A stretch of 64,000 nucleotides of DNA from DAOMFB01 sp963721385 (GTDB lineage: Bacteria > Acidobacteriota > Thermoanaerobaculia > UBA5066): positions 496,001-560,000 of the forward strand of contig CAVRJB010000013.1 in NCBI GenBank assembly GCA_963721385.1. Direction: 5' to 3'. Both the position numbers and the translations under genes were made by a program. The notes below the pieces were generated by a model, which saw nothing but the letters and a program-made list of their open reading frames with translations, searched no databases and had not been told where the DNA came from. Shown one piece after another: positions 10,653 through 19,935 of the stretch (within the stretch, counting starts at the first letter, position 1; the number at the start of each line of letters is the position of its first letter).

Positions 10653-11290
10653 GACTCGCGGCCGTCCTCCCGCTCCTGCTGGCCTTCCTCGGATCGGCGG
10701 CCGCCCTCGACCCGGCGGCCGTCCTCTCGTCGGTCCGGAAGGCCTACACCGCGAGCCCGTCGTTCACGGCACGCTTCGTCCAGACGTACGTCCCCGCGGG
10801 CTTCGCGCCGGCGTCGCCCGAGGCGGGACGCGTGACGATGGCGGCGCCCGACCGGATCCGGTTCGACTACGACGGCAAGGAGGGGAAGCTCTTCACCTTC
10901 GACGGCACGGACGCGCGCCAGTACGTCGCTGCCGACCGGCAGCTCATCGTCCGGACGCTGACCCCCGACGAGAAGCAGCGCCTCCCGCTCCTCTTCTTCG
11001 AGTCGCCCGAGGCGCTGCTCCGGCGCTTTACGGCCTCGGCCGCCCCGGGAGAGAACGGCGTCACGATCGTCACCCTGACGCCGCTATCCGGCGGCGAGCC
11101 GGCGAAGCTGGAGCTCGCCGTCGCCCCGTCCGGCGAGGTGACGCAGCTTGCCGTCACCGATCTCGCGGGGAACCGGACCACCTTCACCTTCACCGGCCTT
11201 GCGGCCGCCGGGCGGCGCCCCGCCGCGGAGTTCGCGCCCGCGCCTCCGCCCGGGACGAAGGTCATCTCCGACGGAAAGGAAAATCGATGA
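10649..11290 (+). CDS. lolA: outer-membrane lipoprotein carrier protein LolA
   Basis: Periplasmic chaperone that ferries lipoproteins from the LolCDE transporter to the outer membrane. Starts at TTG 10649, overlapping the purH stop as TTGA. That start is required to give the signal peptide RLAAVLPLLLAFLGSAAAL. Mature features are the LolA pattern SFTARFVQTY, GRVTMAAPDRIRFDY, LFTFDGTDARQYVAADRQ and LPLLFFESPEALLRRF. Length 213 aa is normal. The end overlaps yajQ by ATGA, so purH-lolA-yajQ reads as one coupled operon. Confidence 0.88.
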   Translation: MRLAAVLPLLLAFLGSAAALDPAAVLSSVRKAYTASPSFTARFVQTYVPAGFAPASPEAGRVTMAAPDRIRFDYDGKEGKLFTFDGTDARQYVAADRQLIVRTLTPDEKQRLPLLFFESPEALLRRFTASAAPGENGVTIVTLTPLSGGEPAKLELAVAPSGEVTQLAVTDLAGNRTTFTFTGLAAAGRRPAAEFAPAPPPGTKVISDGKENR

Positions 11291-11778
11291 GCGATCCGAG
11301 CTTCGACGTGGTCTCCCAGGTCAACCTCCCCGAGGTGTCGAATGCCGTCGCACAGGCCCAGAAGGAGATCGTGCAGCGTTTCGACCTGAAGGGGACGGCC
11401 GCCTCTCTCTCGCTCTCCGGCACCGAGCTGACGCTCACCGCGAACGACGAGTTCGGCCTCAAGGCCGTCAACGACCTCCTCCAGAACAAGCTCGTCAAGC
11501 GGAACGTCTCGCTGAAGGCGCTCTCGTACGGGACGGTCGAACCGGCGGCGAAGGCGACCGTCCGCCAGGTCGTCACCATCCAGCAGGGGATCGCGGTCGA
11601 GAAGGCGAGGGAGATCGTGAAGGCGATCAAGGACGCCAAGCTGAAGGTGCAGGTCGCCATCCAGGGCGACCAGGTGCGGGTGACCGGCAAGAAGAAGGAC
11701 GACTTGCAGGCCGCCATCGCGCTGCTTCGCGCCGGGGACTTCGGGCTCCCGCTCCAGTTCACGAACTACCGCGGCTGA
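11287..11778 (+). CDS. yajQ: YajQ family cyclic-di-GMP-binding protein
   Basis: 163-residue cytoplasmic protein with near-consensus family sequence: SFDVVSQVNLPEVSNAVAQA at the start, EIVQRFDLKG, NKLVKRNVSLKAL, QQGIAVEKAREIVKAIKD and C-terminal LPLQFTNYRG. Some YajQ homologues bind cyclic-di-GMP and act with transcription factors; that is family knowledge, not shown here. Start ATG 11287 overlaps the lolA stop (ATGA). A PilZ protein elsewhere in the window (38444) suggests that cyclic-di-GMP signalling exists in this organism. Confidence 0.93.
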   Translation: MSDPSFDVVSQVNLPEVSNAVAQAQKEIVQRFDLKGTAASLSLSGTELTLTANDEFGLKAVNDLLQNKLVKRNVSLKALSYGTVEPAAKATVRQVVTIQQGIAVEKAREIVKAIKDAKLKVQVAIQGDQVRVTGKKKDDLQAAIALLRAGDFGLPLQFTNYRG

Positions 11779-11865
11779 TGGAACGGCCCCTCCGATCCGG
11801 CCCGGGCCCGATGGCGTAAAGAGGGCCGGGAGATCGACGGGCCGCGATAAGATCGTCCCGCGCCC

Positions 11866-12924
11866 ATGAAGCCGAGTACGCTCAAGGAACGCCTCCTCAC
11901 CGCCACGCTCCCCGCCGACGAGCGGGAGAACGGGCGGCGGCTTCTCCGGGCCCTGGAGCCGATCCGGTCGAAGCTGGAACAGGTCGAGGCGGAGCTGGAG
12001 CGGCGGACACGCTCCCCCATCCCGACGATCTCGCTCATCGGCGACTACCTCGTCGAAGGGGGCGGGAAGCGGATCCGCCCGGCGCTCCTCCTCCTCTGCT
12101 CGAAGCTCCTCGGCTACGACGGGGAACGGGACGTTCGCTACGGGGCCGTCATCGAGTTCATCCACACGGCCACCCTCGTCCACGACGACATCATCGACGA
12201 CGCGGAGACCCGGCGCGGCCGCGTCAGCGTGAACCGCCGCTGGGGAAACGAGCTGACCGTCCTCTTCGGCGACTACCTCTACATGAAGTCGATGGAGATC
12301 GCCCTGGACGAGGGGGACCTCCGGATCCTCCAGCTCCTTTCCCGCGTGACCCTGGAGATGACCGAGGGCGAGATCATCGCGGCGGAGCGGCGGGGCCTCC
12401 TCGACCTGACGCTCGACGGCTACCTCGACATCGTTCGCCGGAAGACCGCGCTCCTCTTCGCGGCCTCCTGCCGGATCCCGTCGCATCTCGTCGCGGGGTT
12501 CGGCGGCGAGAGAAGCGAGACCTGGGGCGAGCGCCTCTGGCAGTACGGCCTCTCCCTCGGCGTCGCGTTCCAGCTGCAGGACGACCTGCTCGACTACACG
12601 GCGACCGAGGAGGAGCTCGGCAAGCCGGTTCTCTCCGACCTGAAGGAGGGGAAGCTGACGCTGCCGCTCATCCTCAGCCTCCCCGACGCGACGCGCGCCG
12701 AGAGGAAGCAGATCGAGACGGTCATCGCCGAAGGGAGCTTCGAGAGCACAGGGCCGGAAGCGATCCTCGCGCTCGTCGAGCGACTCGGCGCCGTCGACAG
12801 GGCGCGGCGGCTGGTGGACGAGTACGCCGACCGGGCCCGCGAGATCGCCCAGGCCTTTCCCGAGTCCCCGGCCAAGGACGGCCTGCTCCTCGCGGCCGAC
12901 TTTGCCGCCCATCGGCGCAAGTAG
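11866..12924 (+). CDS. all-trans polyprenyl diphosphate synthase (IspB/HepT type)
   Basis: Elongates isoprenoid chains for the quinone side chain. The first aspartate-rich motif is LVHDDIIDDAETRRG (DDxxD) and the second is QLQDDLLDYT; GGGKRIRPALLLL precedes them and the conserved RKTA appears between. Length 352 aa fits long-chain synthases such as octaprenyl or heptaprenyl diphosphate synthase. The residues before the first DDxxD that set chain length cannot be read reliably, so the product length is left open. ATG 11866 has TAAGAT 12 nt upstream and no clear Shine-Dalgarno sequence. Monocistronic by spacing. Confidence 0.9.
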   Translation: MKPSTLKERLLTATLPADERENGRRLLRALEPIRSKLEQVEAELERRTRSPIPTISLIGDYLVEGGGKRIRPALLLLCSKLLGYDGERDVRYGAVIEFIHTATLVHDDIIDDAETRRGRVSVNRRWGNELTVLFGDYLYMKSMEIALDEGDLRILQLLSRVTLEMTEGEIIAAERRGLLDLTLDGYLDIVRRKTALLFAASCRIPSHLVAGFGGERSETWGERLWQYGLSLGVAFQLQDDLLDYTATEEELGKPVLSDLKEGKLTLPLILSLPDATRAERKQIETVIAEGSFESTGPEAILALVERLGAVDRARRLVDEYADRAREIAQAFPESPAKDGLLLAADFAAHRRK

Positions 12925-13165
12925 GTTCACCGCAATCACTTCCGGTGGTCCCGCGGACCCGCATGGCCAGGGGTTGTACGACCTGTCTGGCTAATGTTAG
13001 CTGCCAGCACTCCTATGAGACCTCTCCTTGAACGAATTACGTTCGATGGTTCCTCAGATTCTCCTTCTTTTTTTCGGAAATCCTCTTGATTTCTCAACAG
13101 GGACGGTTTACCTTATCCACAGCCCCTCTGGTCCGGGAAACATCGAAGCGGCACGCGGAGTGTGA
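12925..13165. other. intergenic region, AT-richer than surroundings
   Basis: No convincing coding sequence. It holds several short dyads: GGTCC-CGC-GGACC, CTGGC paired with GCCAG around a GCTAA/TTAGC core, and GAACG-AATTA-CGTTC at 13030-13044. A promoter for the next gene lies at its right end. A small RNA is possible but nothing specific supports one. Confidence 0.4.
13086..13114 (+). promoter_or_regulatory. sigma-70-type promoter for the TPR gene
   Basis: TTGATT (13086-13091) and TACCTT (13109-13114) are separated by 17 nt, predicting a start near 13121 and a 45-nt leader. The leader ends in GGAG 6 nt before the ATG at 13166. Confidence 0.45.
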
Positions 13166-13591
13166 ATGTTCGAAAAGCTGTTCCGATCGTTCAAGTCTCC
13201 GTTCAGGGCCAACCGTGACGACGTCACTCTCGAGGACGAGATCGCCCTCTATCGCCACCGGGCCGAGATGGCGGAGGCGGAGGAGCGATGGGCGGACTCG
13301 CTCGTCTTCCTCGCGAAGATCCTGCGCCTGAACCCCTACGACCTGAAGGCGCGGATGACGGTGGCGACGACCTATCACCACCGCCTCAAGGAGCCGACGA
13401 AGGCACTCCTGACGTACGAGAAGGTGATCGCCGCGGCCGGCTACGACGACTCGAACTCCTATTCGGTCGCCGCCCGCGAGGGGATCCGCGAGCTGGCCCT
13501 GGTGCTCGAGGCGCCGTCGATGCCGCTCGCAGAACTGCTGGACGAAGAGACTGACGAGGTGGCCGAAGCCTCGGCGGACGCCGCCGGCTGA
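13166..13591 (+). CDS. small TPR-like cytoplasmic protein, function unknown
   Basis: 141 aa, no signal peptide. Residues about 25-95 form TPR-like helices (AEMAEAEERWADSLVFLAKI, LRLNPYDLKARMTVATTYHH, EPTKALLTYEKVIAAAG); the C-terminal 30 residues are acidic. It probably mediates a protein interaction, but no partner is indicated by its neighbours. GGAG precedes the ATG at normal spacing and an upstream promoter is visible. Coding quality is good (strong GC at third positions, uninterrupted). Confidence 0.65.
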   Translation: MFEKLFRSFKSPFRANRDDVTLEDEIALYRHRAEMAEAEERWADSLVFLAKILRLNPYDLKARMTVATTYHHRLKEPTKALLTYEKVIAAAGYDDSNSYSVAAREGIRELALVLEAPSMPLAELLDEETDEVAEASADAAG

Positions 13592-13663
13592 CCCTTCCCG
13601 CTCCCCCGTTTTCCCGGACGCTCCGGCCCCTGAGGCCCTCTAACCCCGACCGGAACCGCCTCG

Positions 13664-13694
13664 TTGACGCGAGTTCGGGAACCGGTGTTAGTAT
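13664..13694 (+). promoter_or_regulatory. kdsB promoter, probably leaderless
   Basis: TTGACG (13664-13669) and TTAGTAT (13688-13694) are 18-19 nt apart. The -10 ends 5-6 nt before the GTG at 13700, so the predicted transcript starts on or next to the start codon. No Shine-Dalgarno sequence is present. An upstream in-frame TTG at 13664 coincides with the -35 and is not used as the start here. Confidence 0.5.
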
Positions 13695-13699
13695 CGAAC

Positions 13700-14446
13700 G
13701 TGCCCCGTACGGTCGCCGTCATACCCTCCCGTTTCGGCGCCGAGCGCTTTCCGGGCAAGCCTCTCCACCCCCTCGCCGGCATCCCGATGGTCGTCCGCGT
13801 CCTCCAGCGGGCGAATGAGGCCAAGGGGATCGACCTCGTCCTCGTCGCCACGGACGACGCCCGGATCGCGGAGGCGGTCGGACGCGCCGGCGGTCGCGCC
13901 GTCCTCACCGATCCGGCCCTCCCCTCAGGGACCGACCGGGTCTGGGCCGCCGTCCGGGACCTCGAGGTCGAGATCGTCCTGAACCTCCAGGGGGATGAGC
14001 CGCTCATGGACCCCCGGAACGTCGAGCGGGTCGCCTCGTTCCTCTCGTCCCATCCCGAATTCCCCCTCGCGACCGTGGCGCTGCCGATCTCGGCCCCGGC
14101 CGAGATCGAGAGCCCGAACAACGTCAAGGTGGTCCGCGGGGACGACCTCCGCGCCCTCTACTTCTCCCGCGCGCCGATCCCGTTCCGGCGCCGACCGGAG
14201 CCGGGCCTCCCGACGTTGAAGCACCTCGGCCTCTATGGCTACCGGAAGGAAGCGCTCGCGCGCTGGACGTCGCTGCCACCCCACCCGCTCGAGCGGGCCG
14301 AGAGCCTCGAGCAGCTCCGCGCCCTCGCGGCCGGGATGGAGATGGCGGTGCTGGACGCGGCGAGCGACTCGATCGGCGTGGACACCCCCGAAGACGCGGC
14401 GAGAGTCGAGGAGATCCTGAAGCGGGAAGAAGTGCTGAAGAGCTGA
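13700..14446 (+). CDS. kdsB: 3-deoxy-manno-octulosonate cytidylyltransferase
   Basis: Activates Kdo as CMP-Kdo for lipid A-core assembly. Motifs: VIPSRFGAERFPGKPL (residues about 6-21), VVATDD/LVLVATDDARI, LTDPALPSGTDRVW, VLNLQGDEPLM and YFSRAPIPFRR, then KHLGLYGYRKEAL. I chose GTG 13700 (248 aa, family-typical length) rather than the TTG 36 nt earlier, because the conserved N-terminus begins right after it and a promoter overlaps the earlier stretch. pyrG follows after 10 nt with its own Shine-Dalgarno sequence. The other Kdo genes (kdsA, kdsD, kdsC) lie at 22.6-26.3 kb. Confidence 0.94.
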   Translation: MPRTVAVIPSRFGAERFPGKPLHPLAGIPMVVRVLQRANEAKGIDLVLVATDDARIAEAVGRAGGRAVLTDPALPSGTDRVWAAVRDLEVEIVLNLQGDEPLMDPRNVERVASFLSSHPEFPLATVALPISAPAEIESPNNVKVVRGDDLRALYFSRAPIPFRRRPEPGLPTLKHLGLYGYRKEALARWTSLPPHPLERAESLEQLRALAAGMEMAVLDAASDSIGVDTPEDAARVEEILKREEVLKS

Positions 14447-14456
14447 GGAGGGCGCC

Positions 14457-16148
14457 ATGGGCACCAAGTACATCTTCATCACCGGCGGCGTTGTTTCGGG
14501 CCTCGGCAAGGGGATCGCGGCCGCGTCGATGGGCGCGCTCCTCGAGGCCCGCGGCTTCAAGGTCACCCTCCAGAAATTCGACCCGTACATCAACGTCGAC
14601 CCGGGCACGATGTCGCCCTTTCAGCACGGCGAGGTCTACGTCACCGACGACGGCGCCGAGACCGACCTCGACCTCGGACACTACGAGCGCTTCACCTCGG
14701 CGGTGACCGGAAAAGCCAACAGCATCACCGCCGGCAAGATCTACCAGTCGGTCATCGAGAAGGAGCGGCGCGGCGACTACCTCGGCAAGACCGTGCAGGT
14801 GATCCCGCACATCACGGACGAGATCAAGGACTGCATCCGGAGGGTCGCGGGCGACAACGACGTCGTCCTGGTCGAGATCGGCGGGACGGTCGGCGACATC
14901 GAGTCCCTCCCCTTCCTCGAGGCCATCCGGCAGTTCCGGCAGGACGTCGGGCGCGGGAACGCCCTCAACGTCCACCTGACGCTCGTCCCGCACATCGCCG
15001 CCTCCAACGAGCTGAAGACGAAGCCGACGCAGCACTCCGTCAAGGAGCTCCTCTCCATCGGGATCCAGCCCGACATCCTCCTCTGCCGCGCCGACCGCGC
15101 GATCCCGGAAGAGATGAAGAAGAAGATCTCCCTCTTCTGCAACGTCGACGAGCGGGCCGTCATCACGGCGCGCGACGTCCCGACGATCTACGAGGTGCCG
15201 CTCGCCTTCGCGCGCGAGGGGCTCGACGAGATCCTCCTCGACTACCTGTCCCTCCCGCACTACACCCGCGACGTCGGCCAGTGGGAGCAGATCGTCAATC
15301 GCGTCAAGAACCCCGGCGAAGAGGTCACGATTGCGATCTGCGGCAAGTACGTCCAGCTCGGCGACAGCTACAAGTCGTTGAACGAGGCGCTCCACCACGG
15401 CGGCATCGCGAACGGCGTCAAGGTGAAGCTGGCCTTCGTCGACTCCGAGGAGCTGGAGGCGAGCGGTTTCCCGGAGACGCTCGTCAACGCCGACGCCATC
15501 CTGATCCCGGGCGGCTTCGGCAAGCGGGGGATCGAAGGGAAGATCCAGGCCATCCGGTACGCCCGCGAGATGAAGGTGCCGTTCTTCGGCATCTGCCTCG
15601 GGATGCAGTGCGCCGTCATCGAGTACGCCCGGCACGTCGTCGGCCTTCAGAACGCCAACTCGACCGAATTCGACGCGAACTCGCCGCACAAGGTCATCTA
15701 CAAGCTCCGCGACCTGCTGAAAGTGGAGGCGCTCGGGGGGACGATGCGCCTCGGCAAGTACCCGTGCGACCTCGCGGAGGGATCGCTCGCGCGGCGCTGC
15801 TACGGCGAGGCCCAGATCTGGGAGCGCCACCGCCACCGGTACGAGGTGAACCAGGAGTACCTGGGGCTCCTCCGCGGCGCGGGGATGAGCCTCGCCGGAA
15901 TGTCGCCCGACCGGAAGTTCGTCGAGATGGTCGAGCTGCCGGAGCACCCGTGGTTCCTCGGCTGCCAGTTCCATCCCGAGTTCAAGAGCAAGCCGACGCT
16001 GCCGCACCCGCTCTTCAAGGACTTCGTCCGCGCGGCGCGTGCCCACAAGCACGCCCGAAGGGAGAGAACCGAGCGGGCGGCGACCGAGCTCTCCCCCGTC
16101 GTCGAGGCTCCGGCCAATCTCCCGCCGCCGAACGGCCAGTCGGCCTGA
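14457..16148 (+). CDS. pyrG: CTP synthase
   Basis: Converts UTP to CTP using glutamine. The N-terminal synthetase domain begins TKYIFITGGVVSGLGKGIAA and contains QKFDPYINVDPGTMSPFQHG and EVYVTDDGAETDLDLGHYER; the C-terminal class I amidotransferase domain carries the catalytic Cys in FGICLGMQ (about residue 379) and a His/Glu pair in QFHPE. Length 563 aa is normal with a slightly extended tail. AGGAGG at ideal spacing precedes the ATG. Pairing with kdsB is sensible because KdsB consumes CTP. Confidence 0.97.
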   Translation: MGTKYIFITGGVVSGLGKGIAAASMGALLEARGFKVTLQKFDPYINVDPGTMSPFQHGEVYVTDDGAETDLDLGHYERFTSAVTGKANSITAGKIYQSVIEKERRGDYLGKTVQVIPHITDEIKDCIRRVAGDNDVVLVEIGGTVGDIESLPFLEAIRQFRQDVGRGNALNVHLTLVPHIAASNELKTKPTQHSVKELLSIGIQPDILLCRADRAIPEEMKKKISLFCNVDERAVITARDVPTIYEVPLAFAREGLDEILLDYLSLPHYTRDVGQWEQIVNRVKNPGEEVTIAICGKYVQLGDSYKSLNEALHHGGIANGVKVKLAFVDSEELEASGFPETLVNADAILIPGGFGKRGIEGKIQAIRYAREMKVPFFGICLGMQCAVIEYARHVVGLQNANSTEFDANSPHKVIYKLRDLLKVEALGGTMRLGKYPCDLAEGSLARRCYGEAQIWERHRHRYEVNQEYLGLLRGAGMSLAGMSPDRKFVEMVELPEHPWFLGCQFHPEFKSKPTLPHPLFKDFVRAARAHKHARRERTERAATELSPVVEAPANLPPPNGQSA

Positions 16149-16163
16149 CGGGTCCGCGGGGCG

Positions 16164-18035
16164 TCAGGCCCCGCCGTCGGCCCGGAGGTTCAGGCTCTTG
16201 AGCAGGCGATGGAGGTAGTTCGGGTGGAGCCCGAGCAGGCGCGCCGCCGCGGTGACGCTCCCGCCGGCCTCTTCGAGGGCGGCGAGCACGGCCTTCCTCT
16301 TCGCCTCGCGGACCGCGTCGTCGAAGCGCCCGGCGCGGGGGCCCAGGGGAGCCGCGTCGCGGATCTCCTCCGGTAGGCTCTCCGGCAGGATCACTTCCCC
16401 GTCGGTCAGCAGGACCGCGCGCTCGACGGCATTGGCGAGCTCCCGGACGTTTCCGGGCCAGTCGTGGTGCGCGAGGAGGGCGTGGGCCTCGGGCGAGAAA
16501 CCCGCGAGCCTCCGGTTGAGCCGCCGAGCGACACGCGCCGCGAAGAACGACGCGAGGAGCGGGACGTCCTCCCGTCTCTCCCTCAGGGGCGGCAGCGTCA
16601 CGCTGACGACGTTCAGGCGATAGAAAAGGTCCTCGCGGAACCGGCCGGCCTTGGCCTCGGCCCGCAGGTCGCGGTTCGTCGCCGTGATGAGCCGGATATC
16701 GACTTTCCGGGTCCGCGTCCCCCCGACCCGCTCGAACTCCCGCGTCTCGAGCACCCGAAGCAGCTTGGCCTGGACCGCCGGAGCCAGCTCGGCCACCTCG
16801 TCGAGGAAGAGGGACCCGCCGTCCGCCAGCTCGAGCTTTCCGGGCTTCGAGGCGACGGCGCCCGTGAACGCTCCCCGCTCGTGCCCGAAGAGCTCGCTCT
16901 CGAGCAGGTTCTCCCCGAGCGCCGCGCCGTTGATCGCGACGAAGGCCCGGGCGGCGCGTGCGCTCGCGCGGTGAAGCGCCCGCGCGGCCATCTCCTTGCC
17001 CGATCCGCTCTCGCCGAGGAGAAGGACCGTCGTGTCCGACGGCCCGAAGCGCGCGAGCAGGCGGAGGACCTCCTTCATCGGCGCGCTCTCGCCGACGATC
17101 TCGTGCCCGGCCGGCAGCTCGGACTCCAGCCGCCTGCGCTCTTCCTCCAGCCACGAGACGTGGCGGAGGTTCTCGAGCGCGAGCGAAGCCGTCGCGCCGA
17201 GCGCCATCATGAAGCGGAGCTGCGCCTCGTCGAAGCGAACGGAAGGATCGGTGGCGTCGAGACAGACGGCGCCGTTCGTCCGGCCGCGCGCCGTGAAGGC
17301 GGCGGCGAGGAGCGCTCGCGTCCCCGCTGCCACGAGGCTCCCCGCCTCCGCGAGGGACTCTTCGCCCTCGACGTCGTTGCACAGGAGCCCCTCGCCCGTC
17401 TCGGCGACGCGCTTCAGCACGCGGCGGCTCACGGGAACGGCCGCGCCGGGCGCGGCCTGCCGGTCGAGACCGAGAACCGGCTTCAGCTCGCCGCTCGCCT
17501 TTTCGGCGAGGACGACCGCGCCCCGGCGCGCGGCCGTCACGGCGAACGCCGCCTCGAGGACGATTCGCGCCACCTCGCCCGAGGTTCCGGCTCCGGCGAT
17601 CTCGCGCCCGGCCGACGCGAGCCGCTCAGCCGACGGCCGGCCCGCTCGCTCTTCCCCCGGGACTTCGCGGCTCGAAAGCACGATCGTCGTCCCGAGGCGA
17701 AGGCCGCCGTCGCAGAGATCCACGGAGGGCGGCGGCGCGGCGGCGCTCCCGTCGTGGAAGAGGAGCAGGGACGCCCCGATCGCGATCCGGTCGCCGCTCC
17801 GGAGGCGTTTCTCGCGGACCGGCACTCCGTTCACGAACGTGCCGTTCAGGCTCCCGAGGTCGAAGAGCGACCAGCCGTCGTCGTCCTTGACCAGCCGTGC
17901 GTGCTGCCGGGAGACGCCGGGGTCGGGAAGGGCGACGCCCACCGCGTCGTCGCGCCCGAGAATTACCTCGCCCTCCGCGAGCGGAATCTCGGACCCCGAC
18001 CGCGGCCCCGTCAAGGCGAGCAGTGCCGGGATCAT
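16164..18035 (-). CDS. sigma-54-dependent activator with FHA and GAF sensor domains
   Basis: 623 aa. Residues about 1-95 are an FHA phosphopeptide-binding domain (VILGRDD, PGVSRQHARL, DLGSLNGTFVNG). A GAF-like domain follows (about 130-290). The sigma-54 AAA+ domain has Walker A GESGSGKE, the sigma-54 contact loop GAFTGA and Walker B SLFLDEV. The C-terminus is a Fis-type helix-turn-helix (AARLLGLHPNYLHRLLKSL). The FHA domain suggests control by a Ser/Thr kinase; one is encoded at 19.9-22.6 kb, though a direct link is inference. ATG 18035 has TAGAAT 11 nt upstream. Convergent with pyrG. Confidence 0.93.
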   Translation of the reverse strand: MIPALLALTGPRSGSEIPLAEGEVILGRDDAVGVALPDPGVSRQHARLVKDDDGWSLFDLGSLNGTFVNGVPVREKRLRSGDRIAIGASLLLFHDGSAAAPPPSVDLCDGGLRLGTTIVLSSREVPGEERAGRPSAERLASAGREIAGAGTSGEVARIVLEAAFAVTAARRGAVVLAEKASGELKPVLGLDRQAAPGAAVPVSRRVLKRVAETGEGLLCNDVEGEESLAEAGSLVAAGTRALLAAAFTARGRTNGAVCLDATDPSVRFDEAQLRFMMALGATASLALENLRHVSWLEEERRRLESELPAGHEIVGESAPMKEVLRLLARFGPSDTTVLLLGESGSGKEMAARALHRASARAARAFVAINGAALGENLLESELFGHERGAFTGAVASKPGKLELADGGSLFLDEVAELAPAVQAKLLRVLETREFERVGGTRTRKVDIRLITATNRDLRAEAKAGRFREDLFYRLNVVSVTLPPLRERREDVPLLASFFAARVARRLNRRLAGFSPEAHALLAHHDWPGNVRELANAVERAVLLTDGEVILPESLPEEIRDAAPLGPRAGRFDDAVREAKRKAVLAALEEAGGSVTAAARLLGLHPNYLHRLLKSLNLRADGGA

Positions 18036-18243
18036 CCTGTGCCGCGATTCTATCCATTCGGTTAGGGGCTCACCGGCAGGCGAGGCCCGACGGGAGATCG
18101 AACGCTCAACCGACGCCGCTCATCCCGCTGCCCCAGCGGGTGTTGCGGGCGGGCGGCCGGAGGGGACGACGCCGGCACGCCGTTCGCCTTTGATGGGCAG
18201 GCCCCGGACAGGTCCAGCGGCGCCGGGGACGAAAGGAGCACCC

Positions 18244-19879
18244 GTGAAGAAGCTCAGCACTCTCCTCCTCGGCCTCGCGCTTGCCTTCTGGCAGGTCCCC
18301 GCCGCCGGCGCCGAAAGCGCCGTCGTCACGGTCCTGCACGTCAACGACACGCACTCGCACCTCGAGGCGGAAGGCCCGCGCACGACGGCCCTCGAGGGAA
18401 CTGTCGGCGGCATTGCGAGAGCCGCCATGGTCATCGGGCAGGAGCGGGCCGCCGACCCGAATGCGCTCCTCCTGCACGCCGGGGACGCGCTCCAGGGCGA
18501 CCCGTCGTTCAACGCCTTCTTCGCCGTCCCGGAGCTCGAGATGCTGGCCGCATTCGGATTCGACGCGTTCACGGTCGGCAACCACGAGCTGGACTTCGGG
18601 TCCGAGATCTTCGGCGGCATGATCCTGCCGCAGGCGACGGCCTTCGCTTCCGTCCCGATGCTCGGCGCGAACATCGACAACCTCGCCGCCGTCCCGTCGC
18701 TCACCGACCGGATCAAGCCGTCGATCCTGAAGGACGTCAATGGCGTCAAGGTCGGGATCTTCGGTCTGACGGTCCCGGGCGACCTCACGTCGAATCCGGC
18801 ACCGCTCGTCATCCGCGAGGACATCCCGGAGATCGCGGCCGCCGCCGTGGCCGACCTCAGGGCCGCCGGCGCGGAGGCCGTGATCTGCCTGTCGCACCTC
18901 GGCGTCCTCGGAGACCGGGCGCTCGCGCAGAGCGTCTCCGGGATCGACGTCATCGTCGGGGGCCACGACCACTACCTCTTCGAGAAGCCAGTGACCGAAA
19001 ACGCCCCCGACGGGAAGAAGGTCCTGATCCTCCAGGCCGGCTCCTACTGGCAGCACGTCGGGAGGCTCCGCTTCACGGTTTCGAACGGGGCGTTCAGGCT
19101 CGTCGACTACAGGATGCTGAACGTCGACGAAACGGTGCCCGCCGAGCCGACGGTCGAGGCGCAGGTCGAGGCGCTCCGGCCCAACCAGGTGGCGGCCTGG
19201 GGCGACCTCTTCGGCACGAAGCTCGGGGCGGCGGTCCGGCCCCTCGAGCGGACATGGGACGCCCGTTCGTTCCGGCGCGACACGCCGCTCGGCAACCTCA
19301 TCACCGACGCCTACCGCAACGTCACGAAGACCGACGTCGCCCTCGCGTCGCTCGGGCTCGTCGCCGAGCGAATCGCCGAGGGTCCGATCACCGGCCTCGA
19401 CGTCTTCCGCGCCGTCAGCTACGGCTTCGACCGAGACGACCGGCCTCGGCTTCCGCCTTGTGACGTGCAACATCACCGGAGCGAACCTCCTCGCCGCCCT
19501 CGAGCTCGGCGTCTCGCAGGTCGAATACACCGACGCGCTCTTCCCGCAGTCGTCGGGCCTCACGTTCGCCTACGTCCGGACGCGCGACCCCGGCAAGCGG
19601 ATCATTCCGTGGACCGTCTTCGTGAACGGACGGCCGCTGCAGACGTCGAAGACCTACAGCCTGACGGTGAACGAGGGGATCGCCTTCATTCTTCCGGCCT
19701 TCGGAATCGAGCTCACGAACGTCCAGACCGTGCCGAACTCGTTCGAGTACACGGTGCTGCATGACGAGATCGTCCATCTCGGCAGCGTTCGGTATTACTC
19801 CACGGGGCGGATCCTGGACCTCGCTCTTCCGTTCGATTTCGACAAGGACCAGCTCGTGGGCAGCGACCTGTCCCGCTGA
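18244..19879 (+). CDS. secreted 5'-nucleotidase / metallophosphoesterase (UshA-like), frameshifted
   Basis: Periplasmic or extracellular nucleotide phosphohydrolase. GTG 18244 follows AAAGGAG and gives a signal peptide (KKLSTLLLGLALAFWQVPAAGA). The metallophosphoesterase domain shows VLHVNDTHSHLE, LLHAGDALQGD, VGNHELDFG and GGHDHYLF. The 5'-nucleotidase C-terminal domain begins DTPLGNLITDAYRN. At about 19430-19445 the frame breaks after SYGFDRD; dropping one base continues as TGLGFRLVTCNITGANLLAA and runs to a stop at 19879. Corrected length is 544 aa, family-typical. The single-base shift looks like a sequence error. Confidence 0.88.
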
Positions 19880-19905
19880 TCGCGCCCGACGCCGGGTCCG
19901 CCCGT

Positions 19906-19931
19906 GGGCCGGCTCCGCCGGGAGCCGGCCC
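19906..19931 (+). terminator. strong hairpin after the 5'-nucleotidase gene
   Basis: An 11-bp perfect stem GGGCCGGCTCC / GGAGCCGGCCC with loop GCCG lies between the convergent 5'-nucleotidase (ends 19879) and kinase (ends 19936) genes. On the plus strand it is followed by CGCTTCATTT, a weak U-tract, so it most likely ends the plus-strand transcript and may serve both. Confidence 0.6.
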
Positions 19932-19935
19932 CGCT

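Noticed and set aside
12950..13050. Cluster of dyads between the prenyl synthase and TPR gene as a tRNA or riboswitch
   Set aside because: No cloverleaf, T-loop GTTC pattern or known aptamer core could be assembled from them.
16996..18240. Long N-terminal extension of the 5'-nucleotidase frame across the FHA regulator
   Set aside because: The upstream part is antisense shadow; a signal peptide and Shine-Dalgarno sequence place the real start at 18244.
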